From: Edaphochlamys debaryana
Taxonomy: Eukaryota; Chlorophyta; Chlorophyceae; Chlamydomonadales
Reading direction: 5' to 3'
Assembly: GCA_016858145.1 (NCBI GenBank)
Contig: JAEHOE010000089.1
Span: 496,001 to 560,000 of the forward strand
DNA length: 64,000 nucleotides
Part shown: one piece after another, positions 23,194 to 35,900 of the stretch
Numbering within the stretch: position 1 is the first letter of the stretch
Layout of the letters: each line of letters starts with the position of its first letter
Program-made: the position numbers and the translations under genes
The notes under the pieces: generated by a model
The model's input: the letters and a program-made list of their open reading frames with translations, nothing else
Told to the model about the DNA's origin: nothing
Database searches by the model: none

Positions 23194-26100
23194 TTACGCC
23201 CCCTCGCCGGGCCCCAGCAGGCGCCACAGCTCGTCCGCCTCGCCCAGCTGGAACGTGAGCGTGCGCCTGTGTGGGCGGGGGGAGGGGACAGGGTGGAGGG
23301 TTTGAGGGTTTGAGGGTTAGACGGGGCAGGGTGGAGAGGTGGATGGGTGGAGGGTTTGAGAGGGCTTAAGGGGTTCAAAGGAGGGGGAGATGGGTTTGTT
23401 GGTGTGCGCTTGGCCCCCGCCCCTGCCCCTGCGAGGCAAGCGTGCGCCTCATGGGACGGGTGCGGGACGCCGCATGGGGACGCCGCATGGGGACAGGTGG
23501 GCGCGCAGGAGGAGGAATGAGCATGACGAAAGATCCATAAGGGCGCCGGCACACCACCAAGAGCAGCGGACCGGTGGCTTGACCCGGCCGGGAGCTCCCG
23601 AGAGCACCCCGTCCCTCTGTCCTCCCCCCGCCCTGACCGGCACTCGCCTGCTCCAGGCGTCGGACCCAAAGGTCTTAATGCAGTCTGCGGTTGAGGCGGA
23701 AACGGAAGAGAGTACACTAAGCGGCGGCACCAGAAATCGCAAGTACTCTCCACCAGCCTCTCCCCTCCCTTTCCCCTCTACCCCGCCACCCCTTCCTCAA
23801 CCGTGTCAAAACACACCATCTCCCGGGTTCCCCCTTCCTCCTCCCTCCTGTAACCCCTTGCCCACCGATGGCGTCGTCCAGCAGCACCGCCTTTCCCGCC
23901 ACCCCTTCCTCAACCGTGTCAAAACACACCATCTCCACCCCCTCAGCCTCCCTCACCGATGACGTCATCCAGCAGCACCGCCTTGCCCGCCGCCACCCCC
24001 CGGTGCTCGAGGGAGGCGTGGGCGAAGTGCACGTGCAGGTGGTAGTAGGAGGGGGGGTAGTGCAGGAAGACACGAAGCTGCGAGGGAGGCACGCCGTAGC
24101 GGGAGGAGATGGCCTGCGATGGGGGGGGAGGGGGGAAGGAGAGGATGGAGGACGGCGTGTGGGCAGGCGGGAGCGTCAGCGAGGAAGGCCCGACAGGGGC
24201 CGTGCCTGTGGCCGCCTCCCCCGGTACTGGTACAGCATACGACCCCTCACCCTACGCCCCCCGTTGCGCCCTCGATAACAGCTGGCAGCCTTCTTCAAAG
24301 ATATACTTTTGCCGCGACCCCCGCGAACCTTGAACAGCCCTTGGCCGCCCTTGTCCCGCACGCTCGCCAGCCGCGGCAGGCCCCTCACCGTACTTCTCCT
24401 CTAATGAACCACACCACGCATTCCGCATCCCGAGCCCGCCTGGCACCCCCTGGGAGGCCCGCAATCCGGGTCCCCAGCCTCCTAGTCCTTCCCATCGTAT
24501 CTGCCATGCACTGAATGCAGCACACATGATTGAGGTCGCACCTGGCACCCCTTGTCCCGCACGTTCTCCAGCAGCGGCAGGTGCTGGGCGGTGAGGTCCC
24601 GCATGCAGCCCAGGTCCCTGCGGTGGACCAGGGCCAGGCAGTAGAGCTGCTCGGGCTGCACCTGGTCCTGTCAGGGGGGGATGGAGGGGGGGGAGAGGGT
24701 AAGGGAGGGGGAGGGGGGGAGGGGGGACCAGGGCCAGGCAGTACAGCTGCTCGGGCTGCACCTGGTCCTGTCAGGGGGGGATGGAGGGGGGGGAGAGGGT
24801 AAGGGAGGGGGAGGGGGGGGGAGGGGGGACCAGGGCCAGGCAGTAGAGCTGCTCGGGCTGCACCTGGTCCTGTCAGGGGGGGAGGGCGGGGGGGGAGAGG
24901 GTAAGGGAGGGGGAGGGGGGGGAGGGGGGACCAGGGCCAGGCAGTACAGCTGCTCGGGCTGCACCTGGTCCTGTCAGGGGGGGATGGAGGGGGGGGGAGT
25001 GTTTGATCGGGCTGATCGGGATCGCGCCGACGGGAGGAGGAGGAGGGGGAGGGACTGAGGACCACTTAGACGCCCCATGCCTCCTGGCTTTGCTCTCCCT
25101 GCCCATGTCTGGAGGCATTGATGTATTGCAGGGGCGTGCCGGCCGTTACGCGGACCTGCCCTCCCTCCCTCGGCTCACGTGCTCAAGGGCGCAGCGTGCA
25201 GCCCGAGCGTAGTGCAGCCTCCTCCCCTGCCCTCTGCCCATGTCTGTCCACGTGCATCGCCTGGTTGCCTCCCCCCCCCCACGTGCTCACCCACTTGAGG
25301 TCGGGGTGCAGCATGAAGCCCAGGGAAGGGTTGGGGTCCTCAAAGATCAGCCGGTCGGCCTCTTTCTGGAGGGGCAACGGGGCGGGGCAAGGGGTGAGCG
25401 GAGTTACCAGGGGCCGAAAGAGCGCGCGGACCAGGGGTGCGGAGCCACAGTGAAGGAAAGGCGTGCTGACGTTAGGTGCCGAACAGGGAGGCAGGAACTT
25501 GCAAGATGAGTTCACGGGGCAAGGATGTTCGGGCGAAGGGTACGGGGCTGGCTGCTGGTGGTCTGGTCTCCTGGCCTCAGGGGAGGAGGGGCAAACGGGG
25601 CCGCGTGAGGCGGAGGTCCCCGCCGTACCGTACGCACCTTCTTCTCGAGGATGTTGTACACCCATTGCAGGCGGGCGGGCGGTATGGACCGGATGTACGG
25701 CAGCACGGTTTGCTCGTACAGCTCGGGTGTCTCGGTGACCTGCCAGTGCGTTGGAGCGGGGGCATTCCGGTTGTAGAATCTCGGCGACCGCCCTGTTTGG
25801 CTTAGATACCAGGCACTGCCTACCCCATACAAATGACGCACAAGGCGTCCGACAGAGCTGTACATTGCCGTGCAGTGCCGTGCAACATACCATGACGCGC
25901 TTCTGCGCCCGGTGCTTGGCGATGTGCTTGTCGGTGGCTGGGTAGATCAGGTCGACCGTAACGCCCGCCTGGGGGAGGGGGAGGGGGGGGGGAACGGCCG
26001 GGGATGTTCCGATGGGTGGCGGCGGGTGGTGGAGGTAAGCGGGAAAGAGGGAGAGGAGCCGTGGAGGGGCGGGGGCAACGTAGCCAGATGCAGCAACAAC

Positions 26101-29039
26101 TAACGTGGCTCCGTGTCACGGCTGCTTTGCAATGCAATGGCTGCCTGCAGAGGCGTGCAGAGGCGTGGAGAGGTGTGGAGAGGTGTGGAGAGGCGTGGAG
26201 AGGTGTGGAGAGGCGTGGAGAGGTGTGGAGAGGCGTGGAGAGGTGTGGAGAGGCGTGGAGAGGTGTGGAGAGTGCCCCGCGCGGGTAGTCATACCCTGCG
26301 CGACAGCCTGGCCCCAGAGCCTGCCCCCGGCCCAGAGCCTGCGCCAACAGCGGCTGCCCCCTCTCCACGGCCGTTACGCTAGCTGTGCTGGATCCTACCT
26401 GGGAGGGGGGCGGCGTGCCGACATACTGTGGCGGGGGTGGAGGGGTGGGAGGGAGCGCGTGATCACGGGCATGGTACAGGGTCGGGGAGTATATCACAAC
26501 GGTGGCCACACGCGCGGCGCTTGCCTCGGCACTATCTTGGCACTCGAGACGGACCCATACATCATGTCCACTGTATCATCCCATCCAGTCCCCGTGCCGT
26601 ACCTTGGAGTAGATATCGTTGGCGAAGTCGGGCGCGAGCGCCAACCGCTCGCTCGCCAGCTCGTCCAATCCGGCCTTGTCGAAGGGCTTGCGGCCGAGCA
26701 GCAGTACGGCAGGGTCGTCACGGCCCTCGAACCTGACAGGGGGGGGCGAAGGATCGGGGGATAAGGGGTAAGGGGGAATGAGAGGAGAGGAGAGGAGAGG
26801 AGAGGAGAGGAGAGGAGAGGAGAGGAGGGGATGCGCACGTCATTGGGGCCGATCGGTCCTCAACAACCAGGTCACTTCCTAGCTCACAGCTTCTGACCCC
26901 AAGTCCAAACCCACCGTCACGGGCCCCCCCACCCCCCCACACACATGCCGCCACCCCCCCCACCCACCCCCACACATGCCGCCACCCCCCCCACCCCCCC
27001 ACACACATGCCGCCACCCCCCCCCCCCAACCCCCACACATGCCGCCACCCCCCCCCCCACCCGCCCACACACATGCCGCCCACCCCCCCCACCCCCCCCA
27101 CACACATGCCGCCACCCCCCCCCACCCCCCCCCCCCCCCCACATGCCGCCACCCCCCCCCACCCGCCCACCACACATGCCGCCACCCCCCCCACCCGCCC
27201 ACACACATGCCGCCACCCCCCCCACCCCCCCACACACATGCCGCCACCCCCCCCCACCCCCCCCACACACATGCCGCCACCCCCCCCCACCCACCCCCAC
27301 ACATGCCGCCACCCCCCCCCACCCGCCCCACACACATGCCGCCACCCCCCCCCACCCCGCCCACACACATGCCGCCACCCCCCCCCCACCCGCCCACACA
27401 CATGCCGCCAACCCCCCCACCCCCCCACACACATGCCGCCACCCCCCCCCACCCCCCCCACACACATGCCGCCACCCCCCCCCACCCGCCCACACACATG
27501 CCGCCACCCCCCCCCACCCGCCCACACACATGCCGCCACCCCCCCCACCCGCCCACACACATGCCGCCACCCCCCCCACCCCCCCACGGTCTGATGCAGC
27601 GCCCCTGACCGCCGGTGCCTCCGGCCTTTTCCGCCTCCTCCCCTCCCCTTTTCCCCCTCCTCCCCTCCCCCCACCTGCCCAGCAGAGCCACGGTCTTGTG
27701 CAGCGAGTCCTCCCCCAGCACCTCGGTGACCTGACAGGGCAGGGGGGGGAGGAGGAGGGGAAGGGAGGAGGCCCAGGCGTGTGTGTGACGCAAGGGGTAA
27801 TCTGCCAGGGCTGCGAGGGCTGCGAGGGCCCCCAGGGGGGAGTAGGCTCCCCACCCCTCGGACAAGGCACACGGAGGGGAGGCGGGGTACGAGTATATGA
27901 CCGGGGCTACGAAGGCCGCGTGGGCCCAGGCGGCGAGTTCAGGCTCCTCACGGCCCACGGGAAACCCATTGGGGATGACAGGCAGCTCCCGCCCAGCAGC
28001 ATCGGGCCGAAGGCAACCCATATCACCGCTTGTGCTTTTTGGTGCCTTTGGGTGCCTTTGGGTGCCTTTGCACCAACCCACGCTACCCCCCGACTGGCCG
28101 TCGACCCTTCCTCACCAAGCCCCCCCCCCTCTGTTTGGAGGTTTGGATGTTCTGAGGGATACCACTGCCTGGCCTCCCCCTGCGACTATCATAGGGTCAG
28201 CACACCCCCTCGCCTTGTGCCCCTGGTGCCCCATCGACTGGCCGTCGCCCTACCCCCCATCAACCGCCCCCCCCCCCCTCCGCTTGAAGAGATGCCGCTG
28301 CCGGGCCTCCCCTGCCTGCCACAACCCCGCGACTTGCGGCGGCCTGCCTTGCGACATGCACACGTGACAGTGCGGCTGCCTGGGAACCTCGCCCCGGCCC
28401 CCCCGGGATCCCCTGCCCCCCAGACCCCCCACCGCCACCCCCCCAGGCCTCCCCGGACGCACGCCGCCCCCACCCTTCCCCCCGCTCCGACCCACATCAC
28501 CCAGCCTTCTGGGTTTGCTTTACTCGCCAGCTACATACCGGTAGGGTCCAACCCACATCAGAGAGCGCCGGCCCCGGATGGGCGCAATTCGGTATGCTCC
28601 CTGCCCGCTAGAAACTGGGATGTGGCTTTGCGTGCTGCAATGGTCGGCTGGCGGGCAGGACCCGTGCTATCGACACGATTCACTTCGGCCCGCTCCCGCT
28701 CCTCCTCTGCCCCCCCTCTCCCCCTCCTTCCCCCCTCATCCTTCATCAAGGAGGCCCGTTGAGCCCAGGCCAGGGCACCACAGCGTCTGCCTTTGCTTTC
28801 CGTCGCACACACAGGGCTTCTTCCTTTATCGATGACGTCAGGTGCGTGGAGGACTCCGGGTGGATGATGGGCGGGAGGGGCCAAGGAGGGACGTGTGCGA
28901 CCCGTGACGACCCGTGCCCCCACCCCTCCCGCGCCCGAGCCCGCCCCCCCCAACCCGCGCCACCCACCGTGAAGCCTTTCAGGCTGGACAGCCTGCCATG
29001 CACAGCTGCCTCAGCACCCTCGGTCGGCCCACTCGCCAT
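23194..29039 (-). CDS. DCPS: Scavenger mRNA-decapping enzyme DcpS (m7GpppX diphosphatase, HIT family)
   Basis: Ten exons: 29039-28968, 27730-27675, 26732-26603, 25968-25891, 25739-25638, 25365-25291, 24667-24542, 24113-23957, 23684-23648 and 23266-23194, giving 301 aa with consistent phases. DcpS hydrolyses the cap left after 3'-5' mRNA decay. The C-terminal HIT domain carries LRVFLHYPPSYYHLHVHF, whose HxHxH contains the catalytic His; other conserved blocks are IYPATDKH, LQWVYNILEKK, ADRLIFEDPNP and HRRDLGCMRDL. The protein is close to the usual family length, with a short N-terminus. The last intron has a GC donor (CAG|GCGAGT at 23647). Introns 2, 3 and 6 are swollen by minisatellites. The gene is divergent from sulfatase 2, with 874 bp between start codons. 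Exon 1 (24 codons) is the least certain part; it fits in phase and in KGF-like context. Confidence 0.9.
23771..23940. repeat. Tandem duplication with an echo of the DcpS exon 8 end
   Basis: CCTCAACCGTGTCAAAACAC occurs at 23795 and 23908, a period of about 113 bp. Between the copies, 23864-23911 is a diverged copy of the exon 8 end (LLDDAIG on the minus strand) followed by GTGGGC as a potential donor. The real exon end is 23957. Confidence 0.65.
24626..25010. repeat. ~101-bp tandem repeat built from the DcpS exon 7 acceptor
   Basis: Four copies start at 24626, 24726, 24828 and 24929. Each contains, on the minus strand, an acceptor CCCTGACAG followed by the first 14 codons of exon 7 (DQVQPEQLYCLALV), then a purine/pyrimidine-biased spacer. 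Copies 1 and 3 share GTAGAG and copies 2 and 4 share GTACAG, which suggests a dimer was duplicated. Only the copy at 24626-24667 continues into the full exon. Confidence 0.8.
26150..26275. repeat. Purine-rich minisatellite in DcpS intron 3
   Basis: About six tandem copies of a 20-bp unit GAGGCGTGGAGAGGTGTGGA lie in the intron between exons 3 and 4. No other function is visible. Confidence 0.85.
26780..26828. repeat. (GAGAG)n simple repeat in DcpS intron 2
   Basis: A GAGAG pentamer tract of about 45 bp, close to the exon 3 acceptor on the minus strand, where it forms part of the pyrimidine tract. Confidence 0.85.
26930..27595. repeat. ~31-bp minisatellite in DcpS intron 2 (about 20 copies)
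   Basis: About 20 copies of ACACATGCCGCC followed by a C-rich spacer of variable length. The array reads as long open frames on both strands (His/Pro-rich one way, Gly/Trp-rich the other) because it has no stops; these frames have no coding character. It makes up most of the 942-bp intron. Confidence 0.9.
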
Positions 29040-29913
29040 CGCCCGTGTTTGGCGGGATGGCTCGGCACGTCGCCCAACTTTCGCAATGTTCCTAATCCAC
29101 AGATTTGTGGACCATGTATGCAGAGACAGATTGCGGTGTAAGCCGTTCCCTGCTGGCGCGCCTGTCAGGAATGGCAGAAGCGGTCCCGAAGCCGGTCGCA
29201 AGCCCGCAGGGTAACAGCGTGGGGCCAACAGGTATGCCTTCCTACAGAGCATCCTACGCTGAAGACACTGGTGCACAAACACCGCGATGATCGCTTGGCG
29301 CCGGGCAAAACAGCGACCCGCGCCCGGCTGGGTCGCCCGCTCCCACGCCCCTCTGCAGCCATTTCCGGAGTGTCTTCTGATATGCAATGTGCAAATGCGT
29401 CTCTAACGGAGCGCTCCGCACGACGCGCTGCAGCAAGCAGGCGACTGAAGCCGGTGAAGGCGAGCAGCCGGCTTGCAGGTGCCCGGACAGCGCGTTGCAG
29501 AGCGAAGGATTATGCTTGTCACGTCCCGAGGCCTTTTTTTCAACACAGACTGAGTCCACAGGATGGTGGAGACCTGGGCTTGCGACGTCAAAAGACCCGG
29601 AACCCGGGAACTCGGGGGGGAAACCAAAGGCGATGGGTTTGGAGCGCCCGCCATCGGGCACCGTGCCGAAGGAAGCTGCTTCTCACTCGCGCCTCCGCCA
29701 GGCGACGACTCCTGCAGCGCTTGCTCCGCACCATAGGCTCGCGCTTCTAGCATACTCATAGGCAACGGCGTTAGAGGCCAGGGCAAAGAACCATGCCCTT
29801 GGCTCGGCGTCCGTAGAATCCAGTAGATACACCCGCTCTTAAGGATATAGAGTAGCTAGGCGTACATGGTAGAGCCGCGCGCGGGCCCTGGCGACCAGCC
29901 GGGGGGGCTACAG
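29040..29913. promoter_or_regulatory. Shared upstream region of DcpS and sulfatase 2
   Basis: The 874 bp between two divergent start codons must contain both promoters. I see no clear TATA box or known response element. The sequence is less G/C-run-rich than the flanking introns. Confidence 0.35.
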
Positions 29914-32900
29914 ATGCGATGTTCACGAGCAAGTATAGGCGCCTGCGCCGGCCGCTGTGCGGTATCATCACCTGCTGAGCGCCGGCGATGTCTACGTACG
30001 ATAGGATATGGCTCTCCGTGGCTAGCTCTGTGGCTGGCCGTCATCCTCTGTGCTTGGCGAGCCGCGTCTGCCTCGGCGTTTCCCAAGCCGAACTTCCTCA
30101 TAATCATGACGGTAAGCTGGACGGCACAGTGCGGGTTCAATGGCAGTTTTGCGTTGTCGGTTGGCAAGGGCAGCTGCCGGGGGTTGGCGCGAAGGGCGGG
30201 TTAGGAGCCATGCCGAGCATGCCGCATGCCCCGGCCTCGGCCCCTGTCCGCCGCTCTAGCCAGCAATATCAGCCCAGGCAGCAGCATCAACTCTGGACAT
30301 ACGCGCTGCATACAGAAAAGCAGCGCAGGAACTGCCCGCTCAGCCCGGAACCATAGCACTGCTGTCCGTCTGTAGTGCCAGCTGACCGCCCGGACCACCC
30401 CATCAGTAGCCCGGCCTGTCTCGATTGAGCCCAGCCCAAGGGTTGGCATTGGGAGATGCGACAAGCAGCCTACCGACCGGCCCCTTCAAGCACCGAGGGG
30501 CCGACGGGGGGTAGGACTGGGGCGAAGGGCGCCCTTTGAGCTTCCCCTGGGGCTCAGCCCCTGGCCGCGCCTCGACCGTGCCAGCCAGGCCCCAGCGAGG
30601 CCAATATGAGGCCCGGTGGACTGGGCCCCGTGAGGACTCACTTCCCACCGGGCCCCTTGAGCGCTCTCCGGGAAGCGATCAGCTCCTTCGGCGCCTTGCT
30701 CTGGGGCCTCCCAGGCTGCTGCCGGTCGGCTGTGTGGGATGTGTTCACGCACAGCCGCGGCGGAAGGGGCGGAGCAGCACATCCGGCCAGAGGGGCAGCG
30801 AGGGGCGTCTCTGGCGGCAGGGTCAGCCTCGAAGAGCCAGGCCGGAGCAGAGGGCGGTGCGTGCAGCGCCGGCATGCGGTTGGGGGGCAGACTCGCCAGC
30901 CGGGCGGGGCCGCTGTGGAACCGCCAATCCTGGCGTGGTGGCGGTGCCCCGGGGCGGACCGCAGTGGTCTGCCCGGCGAAGCAGCAACGCCCCTGGCAGG
31001 CGGCCGGAGTAGCGGCCCTCAGCCCTCGACCCAGTGCGTGAGGACCGGCCGCGGCGGCAGCATGGGCGCACAGCTGCCGCGGGCGGAGAGCGGCGGCCCC
31101 GAGGAGGGGATGGCGTGGGGGGCGGCCCCTCAGCTTCGTCCCACGGAGCAGAGGGCAGGCCAGGGAGCAGCCTGGCGTAGGCCGACCGTGGGCTGTGGTT
31201 GGCATTAGCCGACCCTTCCGCCCAGGGCCCCCCGCCGCCCGCCGGCAGTCAGCTGAGCGCCCCCCGCATCCCAGTACTGCCCCCCGCACTGCCACCCTCC
31301 GCGCGCCAGCCCCCGGTCCTCAGCCTCGGCCCGGGCAACGCCAAGCGCGGGAGCGGGGTGCGGCGCCCCGTCATACCGCGGCTCTCCAGCCGGCAGCCCG
31401 CAGCCCACAGCCCGCCAGCCACCCGGTCTCTGCCTTGCCCAGCCCCGTCGGGCTGGCTCCGGCAGCCGGCTGCACGGCGGTCCCCCTCGCACGCCTGCGC
31501 CTGAGCCACGGCCGGTACAAACCGTACGACCGGTACAGGCTTCGGGCCGCCATGCCAGCTGCTGGGCTTGCGGTGGCCTCAGCAGCGCACAGCCGCCAGC
31601 CTCTCCTGCTAGCCCAGATTCCCCTGCGGCACCGCTTGAGCCCAGGCCGTTGGCTGGTTTCGGCCGTTTTGGTCTTGGCGATCCCGTACAAACCGTACGA
31701 CCCCGTACTTGCCGTACGCAGGACGACCAGGACTACATGCTCAACTCCACGCACCCGCGGTACATGCCCAACATGAACGCACTCATCGCGGAGCAGGGGC
31801 TGCAGGTGGGGTTGTGTGTGTGCTGACCCTGATTAGTGATTGCTCAAGTACACCCAAAGCAGCAAAGAGCGAGAACTGTGTGTGTGCGTGGGGGGGGGGG
31901 GGGGGGGGGGGTCGGTTGGCGGGGGTTTGGGCGACGGGGGTTGGGCAAGAATGGGTGGGGGGGTGGGAGACAGGTTTTGGACGGGCTGCATGCAAGGGTC
32001 GTGGGGGCAGCAGCTCAAGTGCGGGGGGGGGAGGTCATGCGGCCTGGAGCTGGACGGGCAAGGAGGGCTGGGAGGGTAGGTGTGCCCCCATGTGGGTCGG
32101 GGGTCGTTGACGGGTGGGCCGCCTTCTATCCTCGTCTCCAACCTCATCCTCCTCCCCCTCCCCACTCCACCACCACCTCACCCCCCACAGCTCCGCCAGT
32201 TCCTGGTCCCCACCGCCGCCTGCTGCCCCGCCCGCTCCATCCTCATGACGGGGCGCTACGTGCACAACAACAACGTCACCTCCAACATCGAGCCGCACGG
32301 TGGGGGGGGGGCGGGGGCATGTGGGGGCGGGCGGGCTCATGTCAGCGGACCGCCAGCGGATCGTCAGCGCCAGGCAGGCATGCGGAAAGCGGGAAGGGCG
32401 CCCAGCTCGCATCCCCTCCTCGGGTGGACAGTTCGCAGGCGCTGGGCTGTCGTGCCCCGTGCACGGAGACTGACGGTTGCATACCGGTACTGATACATTC
32501 TCCGAAACGCGCATCCCCCCGTCTACGACCACGCCCCCAGGCTCCTTCTGGAAGTTCATGGCGAACAACTACGATGACGACTACTTCCCCACGTGGCTCC
32601 AGGTACGACACACCTGTCGTACCGCACTAAAACGCTGTCGTACAGATCCGTGAACGGAGTGGGGGCATGGTTGGGGTGTGCGACTGTGGGCCATGCATGC
32701 ATCACCCCCCACGCCCCTTCCCCGGCCTCCCCTCCTCCCTCCTCCCAGCGCGCGGGATACCAGACGTACCACGTGGGCAAGTTCCTCAACGCCATGGATC
32801 TAGATGATAGCAGATTCAGGTATGGCAGGATGGGGATGGCGGCGCAGAAGTGTACGGCAGAATTCCATCGAGCCGGGTCCCGTCTTGCCGGCAGCTGCCC

Positions 32901-35900
32901 ACCACCCCTCCCCCCGCCTGCCCTCCCCCACCCCCTGTCAGGTGCCCCAAGGGCTGGGACTCTTGGGACGCCCTGGTGGAGCCGTACGTGTACATGTACT
33001 ACACGCCCGCCTTTAGTAAGAACTGCGGACCGGTCAAGGTGCGTGCGGCCGCGCATGGGCTGATCTGAGCGTCGCGTCAGCGGAGGACGTCAGCGAGGGA
33101 GGGAGGGGGGGGGGGCTGTCAGTGTCCCAGGCCCCAGAATGACAAACACTCCCCCCTCACCCCCTCACAGTACCACGAGAACGAGTACTCGACCGACCTC
33201 ATCTCCGCCAAGGCGGACGCGGGGCTGCGGGAGGCGGTGGCCAAGGGGCAGGGCGCGGGGCCGGGGGGCGCATACAAGCCCTTCTACATGCAGGCAAGGA
33301 GGGGGGAGGGGGGTGGGGGAGAGAAAGGAAGGGAGGGGAGGGGAAGGGAAGGGGGGTTGAGGGCCTGCTCGGTACTGTGCGTGTTTTTCTTCCCCTCAGC
33401 GACTGGCCCACATCCTTCCCTTCCTTCATGCCCCTCGACCATCCCTGGCCCCGCCTCCCCCCCCTCCAGGTGACCCCCATCGCGCCCCACACCCAGTGCG
33501 ACATGGTCAACGATAGGGGCGGCTGCGGCTTCCCGGTGCCGGCGGCGAGGCACAAGGACATCTTTGCGGGTGGGGCTGATGGGGGGGCGGGGGCGGGGGG
33601 GGGGGGGGGGAGGGGGCGGCGGGACCGCAGTTTGGGAATAGGAGAATGTGGTGGGAGCCGCATGGAAAAAGATTTTGTGTGTCTGCTCGCCTTAAGTGCT
33701 GACACTTCTCTCCCTCCCCTCCCCCCCTTCCCCTCTTACGTAAGACGCCCTGCTGCCCCTCAACCCCAACTTCGACGTCCCCGCCTGGCCCCAGCTGGGT
33801 CTGGACGACGAGGTCAACAACCCCGGGGGTGAGCGGTTGGGGTGGTTGTGCGGTTGGCGGTTGAGGTGGTTGGCGGTTGATGGCGCTCCGTGCCCCAGAC
33901 CCTGGTCCAACCCCACGTCACCACCCTCACCAATAAGCCCTGCAACTGTTTCTTCCACGCCTCCAACCAAACACAACCCCTGCCCACACACCCCTTCCCA
34001 TTCTCCCCTCTCCCCACACCCATCCCCCCTGCAGCCGTCCAGAAGAACTACCTGGCTCGCATCCGCTCGGTGGCGGCGGTGGATGAGATGGTGGCACGGC
34101 TGAGTGAGCGATGGGGGGCGGCAAGGGGCGGGGGGATAGGGGAGAGACTGGGTCAGCGTCCAGGCCTGAGGCCACGTGGGCGCAAGGGGGGCAGATGCAG
34201 GGGGAGGAGGGGGTTGAACGTAGGACAGCGTCACGATCGCGCCCGCCACAGGGGTTACGCCCTGCCAGACTCTCGCACCTCCCAACGATTCCACTCGCGT
34301 CCCACGAATCCCACCCCTAACGACGTCTCCCTTCCCTGCCCTTCCCTCTCCCCCTCCCCCCAGTCAACACGCTCCAGGAGCTGGGCCAGCTTGACAACAC
34401 CTACATCGTCTACACATCGGACAACGGGTACCAGCTGGGGAACCACGCGCAGGTGGGGGCTGGGGTGGGTGGGTGGGGAGGGTTGCTGGGAAGAGCGGGT
34501 TCGCTGTAGGCAGCGTTGGGCGAGGCGGGGGCTTTGCGGCGCTCCTGGGGGCCTCCCCCTCGTGGCTGACAGGGGCTTGGGGGGAGGAGAGGCAGTTAGG
34601 GTGTTCGGCGCAGTCAGTGTGGGGGTGACGCAGCCAGCACGTGAGCATGCCAACGTGGGCTGACGCGTCCCCTCTCCTCCATATCCCCCACACCCCCGCA
34701 GGCCAACGGCAAGCAGTTCCATTGGGAGGAGGTGGTGCGGGTGCCCTTCTACATCCGAGGTGAGGGATTGGGGGGGACGGGTGGTTCACGGTGCGCTGCG
34801 GAGCAATGCACGGGTTCGCCCGGGGGTGGCCCTGCCTCGACTGCCGGCTCTCCTCACCCCCCCCCCTCTCAAACCCCCCTCCCTCCCTTTCCATCCCCTC
34901 CCCTTACCCCTCCCCCCCTGTCAGGTCCCGGCATCCACCCCGGCATGGTGACCGACTGGCAGGCCAACACCGTGGACATCCCCGCGACCGTCATGCGGCT
35001 CACGGGGGCGGGCGTGCCGCCCATTGCCGACGGCACGCCCATCCCCTTTGAGGAGCTGCTCCCCTCCTTCGAGTACCCCTACACACTCACCCCCGTCGCA
35101 TGGCCCCCCATGCCATCCAAAGCCCCGCCCAGCGCCGCCTCGCGCGGCGGCCGGAACGGCCGCCGCCTGCTCGGATCTGGATCCTCCGCGTCTGGATCTG
35201 GGTCGGGGTCGGGATCTGGGTCGGAGGCTCGAACCGGGGGTTCTCGCAAGATGGGCGATGTGGTGCTTTTTGAGGACGACTTTGAGCTGCCCGACCTGCC
35301 TGGGCAGCCCGCGGGCCGGCGGCTGAAGCAGGTTGAGACGTTCAACTCCGGAATGCGAGAGATGTGGGTCTGGGTGGGGGTGGGGCGTCTGGGTGGGGGT
35401 GGTTGGGGGGGCGGGGCTAGCTGTAGGTGCGATTTGGAAGGGGGAGGTGCCATCGTGTGGTTGCATGCGAGGTTATGGGAAGGGGGAGGGGGGATACGGA
35501 TGCGGCGAAGGGGATGCCGTCGTGCGGGGGCAGGGTGGGACGGCCGCAGCCTAGGTCCGCCCCGGCTACCCGCGCAGACCCTTCCTCCCGGAGAAGGCAA
35601 CACAAGGCTGAGCGGGTCAAGCACCCTCCCCTGCCCCCCCCCCCCCCTTTGCCGCCTCCTCAGGGTGCCCATTGAGATGTGGGGCCACGCATGGGACCGC
35701 CGGATCAACATCAAGGACTACCGGGCCATCCGGATCTGTACGGGATATCTGGCCTTCAGCGACAGATCCGCCTACATGAGGTGAGATCACGTCCCCGTCA
35801 TCCTGCCCAACCAACTAGTCCGGTACCCGGCCTCTCACCCTCCACACTCCACCCACTCAGCTTTGTCTCTCGACTCCCTTTTCCCGTTCATCCTGTCAGG

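Noticed and set aside
24626..25010. CRISPR array or multiple real exons
   Set aside because: Units are adjacent without unique spacers, and only one copy continues into the conserved DcpS sequence.
26945..28762. A 605-codon open frame on the + strand, and matching long minus-strand frames
   Set aside because: It is open only because the ACACATGCCGCC minisatellite has no stop codons; its His/Pro or Gly/Trp repeats are the array itself, inside a DcpS intron.
29988..30356. A different start frame (MSTYDRIW...) for sulfatase 2
   Set aside because: It does not lead into FLIIMTDDQD; the frame from 29914 gives the hydrophobic leader and the sulfatase start in phase.
30486..31295. Long open frames on both strands inside the first intron of sulfatase 2
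   Set aside because: They overlap each other on opposite strands, have no motifs and read as Arg/Pro/Gly-rich sequence expected from GC-rich DNA.
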